Made by a program: the position numbers and the translations under genes
Source: Candidatus Latescibacterota bacterium
Lineage (GTDB): Bacteria > Latescibacterota > MVCY01
Length of the DNA stretch: 16,613 nucleotides
NCBI GenBank assembly: GCA_030640765.1
Contig: DAOWIT010000118.1
Span: 1-16,613 of the forward strand
Reading direction: 5' to 3'
The notes under the pieces: generated by a model
What the model was told of the DNA's origin: nothing
What the model saw: the letters and a program-made list of their open reading frames with translations, nothing else
Databases searched by the model: none
Part shown: in pieces, positions 7,475 to 15,959 of the stretch
Layout: each line of letters starts with the position of its first letter
How positions within the stretch are numbered: the stretch's first letter is position 1

Positions 7475-10400
7475 TCAGAAAGAGAAGTAGCGTCTTATGC
7501 TGAACTGTTTATCTTTGCGCCTGAGGATATCATCGTAATTGTACTCGAAACGGATGTTTGTGGCTCTGGTCCGGTATTGTATCCCAAAGCGGTGTTTTAT
7601 CCCCAGTGTTTCTCTCTGGTATTCGTCTTTTTTATCGGTTTTCAACTCCCCAGTGTAAAAGAGGAGCCAGTTGCCCAGGAAATATTCTCCGAGGGTCCAT
7701 TCGGTACCTCTCAGGAAAGCAAGGTAAGATAACCGGCCTCCCTCTCCTAAGGGTAATTCGCTGCTGGTGAGCAGATTGCTCATAAGGGATGGTTGCAGAT
7801 AGAACACATCCAAACGGAGGGTTTTTTGCACCTCTCTTTCTAAGGGACGAATGAGTGTGCCCAGCAGGATTCTTTCCATACCTGTAGTTAACAGCATCGC
7901 TGCCCCCTGGTTGTAATTATCCAGGGAATAGCCGAGTTTGACCAAGATCTTCTCTGTGGTGTTGTCGTCGGAATCACTGGAGGTTAGTTCCATTCTCAGC
8001 TCTCCCCAGCGCCCTTTTTCCTTTCGTTGTCTGGTCTGCTTGTCAATGGCGTAAAAACGCAGAAAGATATCAGTGGCAGCTCCGGTGCTATCAGAGTAGA
8101 CCGTGGTTTTGGCACTACCCCAGACTAGCGGCATAGGGTCATTTTGAGTGTTGAGTTCAAGCCCCATCTCTTCCACCTCAAACTCGGTATTCAAATAGGT
8201 GAGATTACCTTGGTATGACTGTAGACTGCCCTGGATGTTAAAGCTCCTCTGGGTCACTGAACCCTTGAACTCCAACCAGGCGCCTTCGTCAATCTGTAAT
8301 TCCGCCTCTGCTATGTCGGTAATACTGTATTCCTGCCGACGAAAATATCGGACATTTCTTCCTGCTACTACTTTAAGGTTCCAGTTAATGGATTCCAAGA
8401 GTTCCCAAAGAGGCTCCTTTGAGGATGATTTTTTGGACTTCAAGCGTGGAAATGTAAACTCGACATCGCTCACATAGCAGAGTCCTTTCACCTGTGGAGA
8501 CTGAGCTGGGCCAGTAATGTAGAGGATATCTTCCCCTTTTGAATGCGAGCAGCAGAAACGCCCTTGCTCTTTTGGCCTTATTAGGCCAGGGATATTCAGC
8601 TTTATCCCCGTTTTCCCGGTGTGGAGAGCTACTATCCCTAAATCCACCCCCAGTGTCTCTATGATGAAAGGTTGCAGTTCTTCTCCGTCGAGCTTCCTCC
8701 GCCGCTGATTCTCAATGAAAAACCTCCCCCCATCCATCTCTCCGGAAAGACCCTTTATCTCTAAGAAATTGGAGCCCTTGGTGAGGCGAATCTCTCCCTT
8801 CAATCTGTTAATCTCCTCTGACAGAAAGCGAGGGACAAGACTCCCCCGATTAAATGAGGCTTCAATTGCTTTTATGACAGGGGTCTTCCACCTGCCTCCC
8901 AACTGGAGTTCCACCTGTCCACTCCCTGACCCCTCACTGACTTGATTGGTCAGATAGGGCAACACAGAGAGCACATCGCCCTTCAATTTGAGCTTCACAT
9001 CCATCTCCTTCTCAGATCGGAGAGGGACTACCCCTTGGAGAGTCCCCTGATACTCTTTTTTCTTCACAAGTTGGAGATCAACTTTCTGTATCTCTGCGGG
9101 ATTGCCCCTGAGTGTGCCTCCAATCTCATCGAAGGGGATGTTCATCACCTGAGCCTGGGAGAGGAGGAAATGGGCGTCAAACTGAGGGGAGGTCTCATGT
9201 TCGAGAAGTGTAAACTTGTAACTCAGCTTGCCTTTCAACTTTTCCCCTCGGGGAGAAAAAAGGGATAAAAAACTGGCGGCATCTATCATTTCAGCCTCTG
9301 CGCTGATCATCTTGTTTTTCTTCCCCCACCCTCCTCTCATGCTGAGCATTTGTTCGGAGAGATGAAACAGGTCGAATTTTTCTATCTCCAGACCCTGTTT
9401 ATCCCACTGCAGGGATATTTCGGTTTTCAGAGAATCGAGGTCGTTTATGCTTCCCTGGTGTGCGGTCAATTGAACGGCCACGGCCGGGTTCTGCAGAGTT
9501 CCGCTCAACTGGATGGTGCCATTGATCTCTGCCGTTGCTTCATCGGCAACTGTTTTGTAGTAGTGTAAAAGGCGGGAGGGGAAGCCTCCTCGAAGTATCA
9601 AGTTCTCTTCTAAAAGTGGTTGGCCGGAGTTTTTATCGATGACTGTTAGCCGAAGCTCGGCCTGGTCACTATTTGCTGAGGCGGCAAGGGTCAAAGCAGC
9701 GAAGGTATTGCCTACCGGGAAATTGTCGCTGTTGAGGACAACCTGGAACTCGGGGTCGCCCTCTGGTTCCTGGCTCAATCTGCCACTCAGGTCAACTTCA
9801 CTGCCGGCCAAGCTCAACTTCCCTCGGGGCTCTATTAGGGAAAGCCTGCCTGTCAGATTTATCTTCCCCTGCAGAGGCTCCTCAGAACTGCCCAGGGCAA
9901 GAAGGTCCTGGTTGATCTTCCAGATAGATCGCCGAAAGGATTGAGGAGAGAAGGCGAAAAACTCTCCCCGGTTCCAGCGAGAGCGAATCCGAACTCCCTG
10001 GGGGCCAAGCTGTAGCTCGCCTTTCTGGCCGCATAGATTGTGCCCTCCCAGACACAGCTGCCGGGAGTCAAACCACAGGTGCCACTGGGGGGACTTCAGG
10101 TTGCCCTGGAGGCGTATTCTTAGGTCACCGTGACCGGCAATAGCTTCTACGTTCAATAGTCGTGCTATTCTAGCGAAATCCACCCCTGTGAGGTGAAATT
10201 CGCCCTCAATAGGCGGAGCAACCGCTTGAATTCCCACCCTCAGCCTACCTCGTAGCCTACCACCTCCCACTTTGCCTGAGATATCCCGTACCACCAGGGC
10301 AGATTCTGCCTTCGTAAACTGGAACTTCAAGTCCCTGATGCGCTCCCCATTGTAGAGGACAATTCCCTGGTCGAACACTCCCGTCAGTTGGAGATGTTTG

Positions 10401-11497
10401 GGAGGACCTTCGATTTTAACTGAAAGGGAGCCGTTTCCAGTGGGCAGGGTCTTCTGTTTCAGGCCTAATAGAGGAGCTATATCTTTGACTCCTAAATGGG
10501 AAACCCCCAGTCTCAGAGAGACACTGGGGGAAGAAAAAGAGACAATCTGGCCGTCAATCTGGAACTTGCACCCATTCCATCTGCCTTCTCCCCTTTCTAT
10601 GATGGCTGTGTCGGGTTTTACCTTGATGCTTAGATTTAACTTCTTTATCTCCCAGAAAGGGGCAGAGGGTATTTTAAGAGCCGCATCCTTAACCTCCACT
10701 TTTCCGCATACTTGGTTTCCATTCTGCAGTCGAAGCGAAAGATCTACCTTTCCTGATTTAGGAGAAAGTTGGGGACAGAAGGTTCTGAATGGTTCAGAAG
10801 AGAGGTCAAGCCCTTTGGCTGTCAATTTAAACTCGTATGTCCCATTTTGAGGATTAAACGAGCCGTCCAATTCTGCGTTACTCTTGTCGCTCAGCAGCTC
10901 TCCCTCTAAGTGTAGAGTTATATTTTCCTCAGAGGCGGAAGAAATCCAACCGTTGATGCGATGAGCCAATCTAAGCTTGTCGGGGGTGCCTGAAAGACAG
11001 ATACTGCCTCCGTTGAAGTCATATCTGCCTGGAGGCAACTGCAGGAAGAGCGTTTTGGGATCCTTCACACGGTCAGAGGACTTATCCACTTCCAGAACCA
11101 GCGCAGGATTGGAGAAAGAGAGGCGGCGTAAGGCTGAGTTGGTTCCTCCCCGGAGTAGTCCCCAGAGACTATAGGTGACCGTGGCGTCTTTCACATTAAA
11201 AGCAGAGATAGGGCTCTGGGGTTCGAATGTTAGTCCCTCTAAATGGACAACACCGAGCCCTAATCTCACCTTGTCTGCGTAGATGCCCTTGTGGGCCAGA
11301 AACTGTTTAGCCCTCTGGTTTAATCCGAGTGCCCGCCACCCTAAATAAAGTCCTGATATTACAGATATAGCGATCACAACCACAACGATGTATCGCCGTT
11401 TCAAAGGTCTCATCTGGTTCTTCACGCTCCTCAAACCTTTGTATGCAAGCTTCCAATCTATTCTTCCCCAAAGCTTGTCTTTCCCAGATAATGCCAA
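7475..11497 (-). CDS. tamB: TamB-like translocation and assembly module protein (AsmA-like, DUF490 C-terminus)
   Basis: A large protein of the AsmA/TamB bridge-like family, anchored in the inner membrane. These proteins span the periplasm as a long beta-taco and act in lipid transport and outer-membrane protein biogenesis. Read from the TTG at 11497 it has 1340 residues: a basic N-terminus, one membrane anchor (~36-53, RRYIVVVVIAISVISGLYLG), then ~950 residues of repeating amphipathic beta-strands. The C-terminal TamB domain lies at ~1040-1340 (strands LTYLNTEFEVEEMGLELN, the helix KILVKLGYSLDNYNQGAAML, ending IRRYFSF). The start is uncertain. TTG 11497 is the only early start codon in this frame but lacks a clear ribosome site. 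ATG 11413 (residue 29) sits just before the anchor with GAGGAG 13 nt upstream. It precedes bamA, a common tamB-bamA pairing where no tamA exists. Confidence 0.9.
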   Translation of the reverse strand: MALSGKDKLWGRIDWKLAYKGLRSVKNQMRPLKRRYIVVVVIAISVISGLYLGWRALGLNQRAKQFLAHKGIYADKVRLGLGVVHLEGLTFEPQSPISAFNVKDATVTYSLWGLLRGGTNSALRRLSFSNPALVLEVDKSSDRVKDPKTLFLQLPPGRYDFNGGSICLSGTPDKLRLAHRINGWISSASEENITLHLEGELLSDKSNAELDGSFNPQNGTYEFKLTAKGLDLSSEPFRTFCPQLSPKSGKVDLSLRLQNGNQVCGKVEVKDAALKIPSAPFWEIKKLNLSIKVKPDTAIIERGEGRWNGCKFQIDGQIVSFSSPSVSLRLGVSHLGVKDIAPLLGLKQKTLPTGNGSLSVKIEGPPKHLQLTGVFDQGIVLYNGERIRDLKFQFTKAESALVVRDISGKVGGGRLRGRLRVGIQAVAPPIEGEFHLTGVDFARIARLLNVEAIAGHGDLRIRLQGNLKSPQWHLWFDSRQLCLGGHNLCGQKGELQLGPQGVRIRSRWNRGEFFAFSPQSFRRSIWKINQDLLALGSSEEPLQGKINLTGRLSLIEPRGKLSLAGSEVDLSGRLSQEPEGDPEFQVVLNSDNFPVGNTFAALTLAASANSDQAELRLTVIDKNSGQPLLEENLILRGGFPSRLLHYYKTVADEATAEINGTIQLSGTLQNPAVAVQLTAHQGSINDLDSLKTEISLQWDKQGLEIEKFDLFHLSEQMLSMRGGWGKKNKMISAEAEMIDAASFLSLFSPRGEKLKGKLSYKFTLLEHETSPQFDAHFLLSQAQVMNIPFDEIGGTLRGNPAEIQKVDLQLVKKKEYQGTLQGVVPLRSEKEMDVKLKLKGDVLSVLPYLTNQVSEGSGSGQVELQLGGRWKTPVIKAIEASFNRGSLVPRFLSEEINRLKGEIRLTKGSNFLEIKGLSGEMDGGRFFIENQRRRKLDGEELQPFIIETLGVDLGIVALHTGKTGIKLNIPGLIRPKEQGRFCCSHSKGEDILYITGPAQSPQVKGLCYVSDVEFTFPRLKSKKSSSKEPLWELLESINWNLKVVAGRNVRYFRRQEYSITDIAEAELQIDEGAWLEFKGSVTQRSFNIQGSLQSYQGNLTYLNTEFEVEEMGLELNTQNDPMPLVWGSAKTTVYSDSTGAATDIFLRFYAIDKQTRQRKEKGRWGELRMELTSSDSDDNTTEKILVKLGYSLDNYNQGAAMLLTTGMERILLGTLIRPLEREVQKTLRLDVFYLQPSLMSNLLTSSELPLGEGGRLSYLAFLRGTEWTLGEYFLGNWLLFYTGELKTDKKDEYQRETLGIKHRFGIQYRTRATNIRFEYNYDDILRRKDKQFSIRRYFSF

Positions 11498-11519
11498 ATC
11501 ATCTGCACAACTTCAATAA

Positions 11520-11768
11520 TCAATGGTCACTTCTCTTAAATTGACAATATAGTATAGTATGGTTCGGGAATGATGTCAACAGAAATCTCGAAGACAGCCG
11601 CAGATGAGGTTCTGAGCTGGTTATTTGCAGGTCTGGATTTGAATATATCCCATGTGATGGCCAGAGATTCTGAAGAACTTTTCTGGTCAGACCGCACTGT
11701 CGGCAACGGCTCTGACCAGTGGAGAGGAGCCGAAATTTTTGACCGCCGCAGCGAGGACATTTTTTCAT
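11520..11768 (-). pseudogene. Possible zinc-ribbon ORF, perhaps an IS1595-type transposase N-terminal relic
   Basis: An 82-codon frame whose first 26 residues form a convincing zinc ribbon: CPRC (Cys4, Cys7), then RCRQCG (Cys22, Cys25), with basic residues between. This resembles the N-terminal ribbon of IS1595/ISXO2-like transposases. The remainder (from about residue 33) has no recognisable features and unusual composition, and the tamB promoter lies inside it, so the downstream part is probably not coding. No clear ribosome site precedes the ATG at 11768; a perfect hairpin sits immediately upstream. It could be a fossil fragment or a small regulator; low confidence either way. Confidence 0.3.
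11551..11579 (-). promoter_or_regulatory. Sigma70 promoter for the tamB-bamA-lpx locus
   Basis: On the minus strand a perfect -35 TTGACA (11579-11574) is followed by a 17-nt spacer and -10 TATACT (11556-11551, 5 of 6 matches). Predicted transcription start is near 11543, about 45 nt before the TTG start of tamB and 130 nt before its alternative ATG. Confidence 0.7.
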
Positions 11769-11770
11769 GC

Positions 11771-11792
11771 CTGAAAGATAATGATCTTTCAG
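11771..11792. repeat. Perfect 9-bp inverted repeat CTGAAAGAT-AATG-ATCTTTCAG
   Basis: The arms at 11771-11779 and 11784-11792 are exactly complementary around a 4-nt loop. No U-tract follows on either strand, so it is not an obvious terminator. It lies between the two divergent promoters, next to the start of the zinc-ribbon ORF, and could be an operator, an IS end hairpin or a transcript hairpin. Confidence 0.6.
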
Positions 11793-11867
11793 CTAGTTAT
11801 CAAGAAATTTAGTGCAATTGAATTGGACAATTACCAAAACAAATATGTAGTTATTTGATTATACGTC

Positions 11868-11898
11868 CCTTGCGTCCTTAGCGCCTTTGCGGTGAAAA
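11868..11898. repeat. Dispersed repeat, CGCAAAGGCGCTAAGGACGC type
   Basis: Read on the minus strand, the segment is TTCACCGCAAAGGCGCTAAG followed by GACGCAAGGG. Motifs of this kind (CGCAAAGGCGCTAAGRCGCAAAG) are a recurrent short dispersed repeat in many bacterial genomes (from memory). One unit is present, about 40 nt upstream of the promoter of the TPR gene. Confidence 0.45.
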
Positions 11899-11937
11899 TG
11901 AGCCTTAGGCACTTCTTACGAAGCAATCAAAAATAAC

Positions 11938-11966
11938 TTGACAAAACAGATAAGCTCTTTTATATT
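11938..11966 (+). promoter_or_regulatory. Sigma70 promoter for the TPR-exbB-exbD-tonB operon
   Basis: A perfect -35 TTGACA (11938-11943), a 17-nt spacer and -10 TATATT (11961-11966, 5 of 6). The predicted start near 11973 gives a 5' leader of about 60 nt before the ATG at 12032. No convincing internal promoter was found further along the operon. Confidence 0.75.
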
Positions 11967-12031
11967 AAACTTGAACTCTTAATTTATTTATCTATACCAA
12001 CACCCTTATTTTGCCGAAGGGAGGGAGTTTT

Positions 12032-15000
12032 ATGCCAGTGAAGGTTGTGGTGACTGCATTGCTGGTGGCCCTGGGAACAAGCTTATTTTTACCTGTTCCG
12101 CAGAATCTGATGACCTGGTTTGAAAATGGTCAATCTTACTACAAGATAGGGGAGTATGAATACGCCACCAAGGAATACTCGAAGATCATCAGATTTCGCC
12201 ACTGGGGAGTAGAAGTACAAAAAGTAGAAGTGGGGATAACCGAAGAGTTCGAGCTCCCGATAAAAGCGGCTGCTTTCTACCAGTTGGGTTCTTGTCATAA
12301 GAAACTTGAGGACTTCGACAAGGCGGCGGAACAGTACCAAATGGTCTTGAAGCAGGCCAATGTCCCTGAGGATTTCAGGGCAACTGTTCAATTTCAGATC
12401 GCCGAGACCAGATTCTACCAGCAGAAATTTCTGGAGGCTACTGAGGAGTACCAAAACTTCATTGCCCAATACCCACAATCCAGATTTGTGGACAAGGCAT
12501 ATTTTCGAACTGGGGTGAGTTTCTACAAAGCAGAGAAATATGAAAAGGCGATCTCTGTCTTTGGGGAGTTGACAAGTAAATTCCCAGAGAGCAATTATGC
12601 AGCCGATGCAGCCTACCAGGTTGCAGACTGTTACGCTAAATTGAATGAGTATGAAGAGAGCATCGCCGCTGCTAACAACGTTCTGGAAAAATACCCCCAC
12701 AGCGCTACCGTTGCCAAGGCGGAATATCTTAAGGCATTTTGTTATGACAAGTTGGGAGACTATGATAGGACTATCGAGTCTTACAAGAAGATCATAGCCC
12801 TCTATGACAAGATGTATGAGATACTGCGTGCCTCCTTTCGGGAAGGGAAAAATGTAGATTTTGACGAGTACATAAGGTTCTACGAGAACTCTTTCATGCG
12901 CATCGGTGAGATCTATCGGGACCGGATGGGTGACCATGAAAAGGCTTACGACGCATACGTGCTGGCTCAGGAAACCGTGGAAGAGCGAGATTACAAGGCG
13001 AAGATACAGTTGGATATTGGGCATAATTACCTGCGCTGGAGGAAATACGATGAGGCAATAAAGGCCTATTCCCTGGTTATTACCAACTACCCTAAGAGTC
13101 CTTATCCACCCGATGCTCAGGCCTCTATTGGAGACGCTTATTATCAAGCTGGCGATTTAGATAAGGCCAAGGAGGAGTACCTGAATGTGCTTATTAAGTT
13201 TCCTGACTGCAGCACCGAGCGAAGAGCCCGCGCCCTATATGATGCTGGTTGGTGTTCAGAACAGCTTAACCAGTTCCAGGAAGCACTTGCCTATTACAAC
13301 AGGGCTGTAGAGGAGTTTTCCCACTCTCAATCAGCACCCCCCTCTCTGGTGCGGATAGGTCAGATATTCTATAATGAGGGCAGATACGAAGAGGCGATTG
13401 CTGAATATGATAAGATATTTGAGAGATACCCAGAGAACGAACTGGCCAACCAGGTCCATTATTCTGTGGGCCAATCTTTGGTAAAACTGGGCAGGACAAC
13501 AGAGGCACGGGAGGCATTTGGGAAAGTGACCAAAGAGGCAGGGAAATTCTATGTGGCAGCCTCTATTGCCAGTGCAGATTTATATTTCCAGACAGGTGAT
13601 GAGACAGCAGCCCAGCGGATCCTGACCGAACTGCTGACAGCTACCAGTGGAGACAAAGAGTTAGAAGCTACCGCTCACTTCGAAACTGCAAAACTCTATC
13701 AGAAGAATAAAGAATACTCCCAGGCAGTTGGAGAATATACTATAGTTATCCAAAATTTCCCCCAAGAGGAATTTATCAATGATGCCTACTTTGGCAGAGG
13801 TGCATCTTATCACGCCCTGGCGAGTTTTTCTAAGGCAGAAGTTGACTACGAATTTGTGCTAAATAACCGGCCTTCCGACCAGTTGAGGCTAAAGACGCAA
13901 TTTGCTGTGGGCCTGCTTTTCTCTGCTATGGGAAGGGACGCCGAGGCAGTTGATATCTTGAAGATAGTTGTTAGAGGTGAGGACAAAGAATTGGCCGCCA
14001 ATGCCCGTATACAACTTATTTCCCTGGCAGAGAAGGAAAGTCCAGAACGGGCAATTCCAATCTACGAGGAGATACTACAGACTGCTGAAACCGACCATGA
14101 GAGGGCTTTGATCCTGACCCGGCTGGCCAATGTGTACTACAAGCTTAAACTCTACGACCAGTGCATTAGCGCCGCCGAGAAAGTAATCCAGATAGGGGAG
14201 ACCCCTGAGGGTATAGCCTCTGCTTACTATATTCAGGCCAACTGCTATTTTGATGCCAAAGATTTTCAGAAGGCTATTGAACAGTATCGAATAGTAACGG
14301 ACAAATATCCGGAAACCTTGATTGCTTCTAACGCACTGTTTCAAATAGGATTATCTTGCCACCAGCTGGGGACGATTGAAACTATCGACGGGAGTGTGGA
14401 AGCGTTTACCCGGTTCTATAAGTTGTATCCCGAGAATCCCGCTGCCCCTGCTGCCTATTATTATGCTGCTTGGGGATTTTATCGAAAAGGTGAGTGGGAA
14501 GGAGCAGCCGATGTCTTCAAATCCCTGGCTGATAGATATCCCAGCAGTGAGTTTGCTGTTGAGGGTCGGTATAGACAGGGAGAATCTCTGTTTAACAAAA
14601 AACTCTATGAAAACGCAATGGCTGTCTTTGAGCGGGTATTAAAGGAACATCCTCAATGTGAATATGTCGATGATGCCCTGTATTCCAAGGCCTGGTGTCT
14701 GATCTATTTAGATAGAAAAGATGAGGCAGTGCCCATATTCAGGGAGATTGTAGCCAAGTTCGGGGATACAATTCTTGCTCCTAACAGCCAGTTCAGTATA
14801 GGTGATTATTTCTATAGTGTTGAGAATTATGAGCAAGCGACTATTGAGTACAAGAGGTTTCTCGGGTTTTTCCCCGACCACGAAAAGGTAGCTCGGGCCA
14901 ACTACCTGTTGGAGAACCTTGCCGAGATAAACGCCTACAATGTCTATCATCGGGGAGAGCTATTGTTTGATGAGGGGAATTATGGAAAATCAATAGCAGT

Positions 15001-15211
15001 TTTTGACAGCGTTATGGTCCGGTTCCCCGAGAGTGAATATGCAATCAGTGCTCTGGTTAATATGGGGGCTGCCTATGAAGCCAAAGAGGATTTTGACCGG
15101 GCAAGAGAGAAATACAGTGAGGTGATAACGAGATACGGGAGTGATTTCAAGTATTCTGCACAGGTAGAGTTTTGTAAAAGCCACTTAGAGGTGTTGAAGA
15201 CTGCACTTTGA
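12032..15211 (+). CDS. Large secreted tetratricopeptide-repeat protein
   Basis: A 1059-residue protein made almost entirely of TPR units. Typical helices read YYKIGEYEYATKEYSKII, FYKAEKYEKAISVFGEL and YRKGEWEGAADVFKSLADRY, with the family's conserved Gly/Ala/Tyr and terminal Pro positions at ~34-37-residue spacing. About two dozen repeats are estimated by eye. The N-terminus (VKVVVTALLVALGTSLFLPV) is a signal peptide or anchor, placing the repeats in the periplasm. The ATG at 12032 is chosen over the TTG at 12011 because GGGAGGGAG lies a few bases before it. TPR solenoids are protein-binding scaffolds; no catalytic motif is seen. It is first in an operon with exbB, exbD and a tonB-like gene, so it may act as CpoB/YbgF does with Tol-Pal, coordinating an energised envelope complex (inference). 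The specific partner is unknown. Confidence 0.9.
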   Translation: MPVKVVVTALLVALGTSLFLPVPQNLMTWFENGQSYYKIGEYEYATKEYSKIIRFRHWGVEVQKVEVGITEEFELPIKAAAFYQLGSCHKKLEDFDKAAEQYQMVLKQANVPEDFRATVQFQIAETRFYQQKFLEATEEYQNFIAQYPQSRFVDKAYFRTGVSFYKAEKYEKAISVFGELTSKFPESNYAADAAYQVADCYAKLNEYEESIAAANNVLEKYPHSATVAKAEYLKAFCYDKLGDYDRTIESYKKIIALYDKMYEILRASFREGKNVDFDEYIRFYENSFMRIGEIYRDRMGDHEKAYDAYVLAQETVEERDYKAKIQLDIGHNYLRWRKYDEAIKAYSLVITNYPKSPYPPDAQASIGDAYYQAGDLDKAKEEYLNVLIKFPDCSTERRARALYDAGWCSEQLNQFQEALAYYNRAVEEFSHSQSAPPSLVRIGQIFYNEGRYEEAIAEYDKIFERYPENELANQVHYSVGQSLVKLGRTTEAREAFGKVTKEAGKFYVAASIASADLYFQTGDETAAQRILTELLTATSGDKELEATAHFETAKLYQKNKEYSQAVGEYTIVIQNFPQEEFINDAYFGRGASYHALASFSKAEVDYEFVLNNRPSDQLRLKTQFAVGLLFSAMGRDAEAVDILKIVVRGEDKELAANARIQLISLAEKESPERAIPIYEEILQTAETDHERALILTRLANVYYKLKLYDQCISAAEKVIQIGETPEGIASAYYIQANCYFDAKDFQKAIEQYRIVTDKYPETLIASNALFQIGLSCHQLGTIETIDGSVEAFTRFYKLYPENPAAPAAYYYAAWGFYRKGEWEGAADVFKSLADRYPSSEFAVEGRYRQGESLFNKKLYENAMAVFERVLKEHPQCEYVDDALYSKAWCLIYLDRKDEAVPIFREIVAKFGDTILAPNSQFSIGDYFYSVENYEQATIEYKRFLGFFPDHEKVARANYLLENLAEINAYNVYHRGELLFDEGNYGKSIAVFDSVMVRFPESEYAISALVNMGAAYEAKEDFDRAREKYSEVITRYGSDFKYSAQVEFCKSHLEVLKTAL

Positions 15212-15289
15212 TACAGTTGGCAACATTCAGTGCCCTGTAGCAGAGGTTCAAAACCCTTTAACTTATAAAAGGTAAGGAGGGAAGAGGAG

Positions 15290-15940
15290 ATGATTAGTTT
15301 CTTCGTAGGAGGTGGAGCGTTTATGTATCCGTTGCTGCTTTGCTCGATCCTCAGTGTGGCGTTTGTTGTAGAGCGAGCAATTACCCACCTTAAAGTCAGG
15401 AGAGAGGAGAAGCTGAGGGATATTATCCAACAGGCGGTCTCAATGGTAGAGAACGGAGCCGGTTCAGAAGAGGTTACTACTTTTCTGGATGAGACAGGAG
15501 GACTTGTTGGTGAAACCCTTGCGGTTGCCTATGAACGCTATAGTCATATAGCTGGAGCCGAAAGATCTATTGAGGAGAAAAGAAGCGAACTCCAGGATAT
15601 AAGCTTCAGCGCAGCCAGGGATTATCTGAGAAGAAACCTGGGAGTGTTAGAGTTTATGACAGTAGGGGCAACACTTTTGGGACTCCTGGGAACTATCCAT
15701 GGAATGATTAAGTCCTTTGGGGCAATAGCTAAGGCAGGGGTGTTAGGAGACCCTACGATTGTAGCCAGTGGTATCTCAATGGCACTGCACACCACGGCTA
15801 CTGGGTTGGTAGTAGCCCTTTTCGCTACGGTGTTCTTCTATATCTATAGAGGTAACGCTGATAGGAAGACGATTCAGGTTGAGCCCTATGCCTTTTCCTT
15901 TGTGGATGCTGTGTTGAGAAGCCAACCTCGGGCAGAATGA
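15290..15940 (+). CDS. exbB: ExbB/TolQ-family proton channel subunit
   Basis: Inner-membrane subunit that, with ExbD, converts the proton gradient into motion of a TonB-type partner. The 216-residue protein has TM1 at ~10-30 (GGGAFMYPLLLCSILSVAFV then ER), a cytoplasmic domain ~31-115, TM2 ~122-142 with the conserved GATLLGLLGTIHGMI segment (Thr135, equivalent to E. coli ExbB Thr148), and TM3 ~160-187 with GISMALHTTATGL (Thr169, equivalent to Thr181). The conserved TM3 glutamate (Glu176 in E. coli ExbB) is replaced by Met164, and His167 sits three residues later. Strong ribosome sequences (AAGGAGG and GAGGAG) precede the ATG. It lies 78 nt after the TPR gene and 19 nt before exbD. TolQ is an alternative name; the TonB-like gene downstream favours ExbB. 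Confidence 0.92.
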   Translation: MISFFVGGGAFMYPLLLCSILSVAFVVERAITHLKVRREEKLRDIIQQAVSMVENGAGSEEVTTFLDETGGLVGETLAVAYERYSHIAGAERSIEEKRSELQDISFSAARDYLRRNLGVLEFMTVGATLLGLLGTIHGMIKSFGAIAKAGVLGDPTIVASGISMALHTTATGLVVALFATVFFYIYRGNADRKTIQVEPYAFSFVDAVLRSQPRAE

Positions 15941-15959
15941 AAATGGGAGGTGAAAGCGG

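Noticed and set aside
10398..10850. 150-codon plus-strand frame opposite the tamB-like gene
   Set aside because: Low-complexity Ser/Pro/Phe-rich composition and antisense to the repeat strands of TamB; no ribosome site or family resemblance.
12011..12031. TTG at 12011 as the TPR gene start
   Set aside because: The purine-rich ribosome site lies between this TTG and the ATG at 12032, so the ATG is the better start.
12089..13147. Long (352-codon) open frame on the minus strand inside the TPR gene
   Set aside because: It is antisense to a strongly supported TPR coding region and shows no domain pattern; its hydrophobic runs mirror the codon use of the TPR helices.
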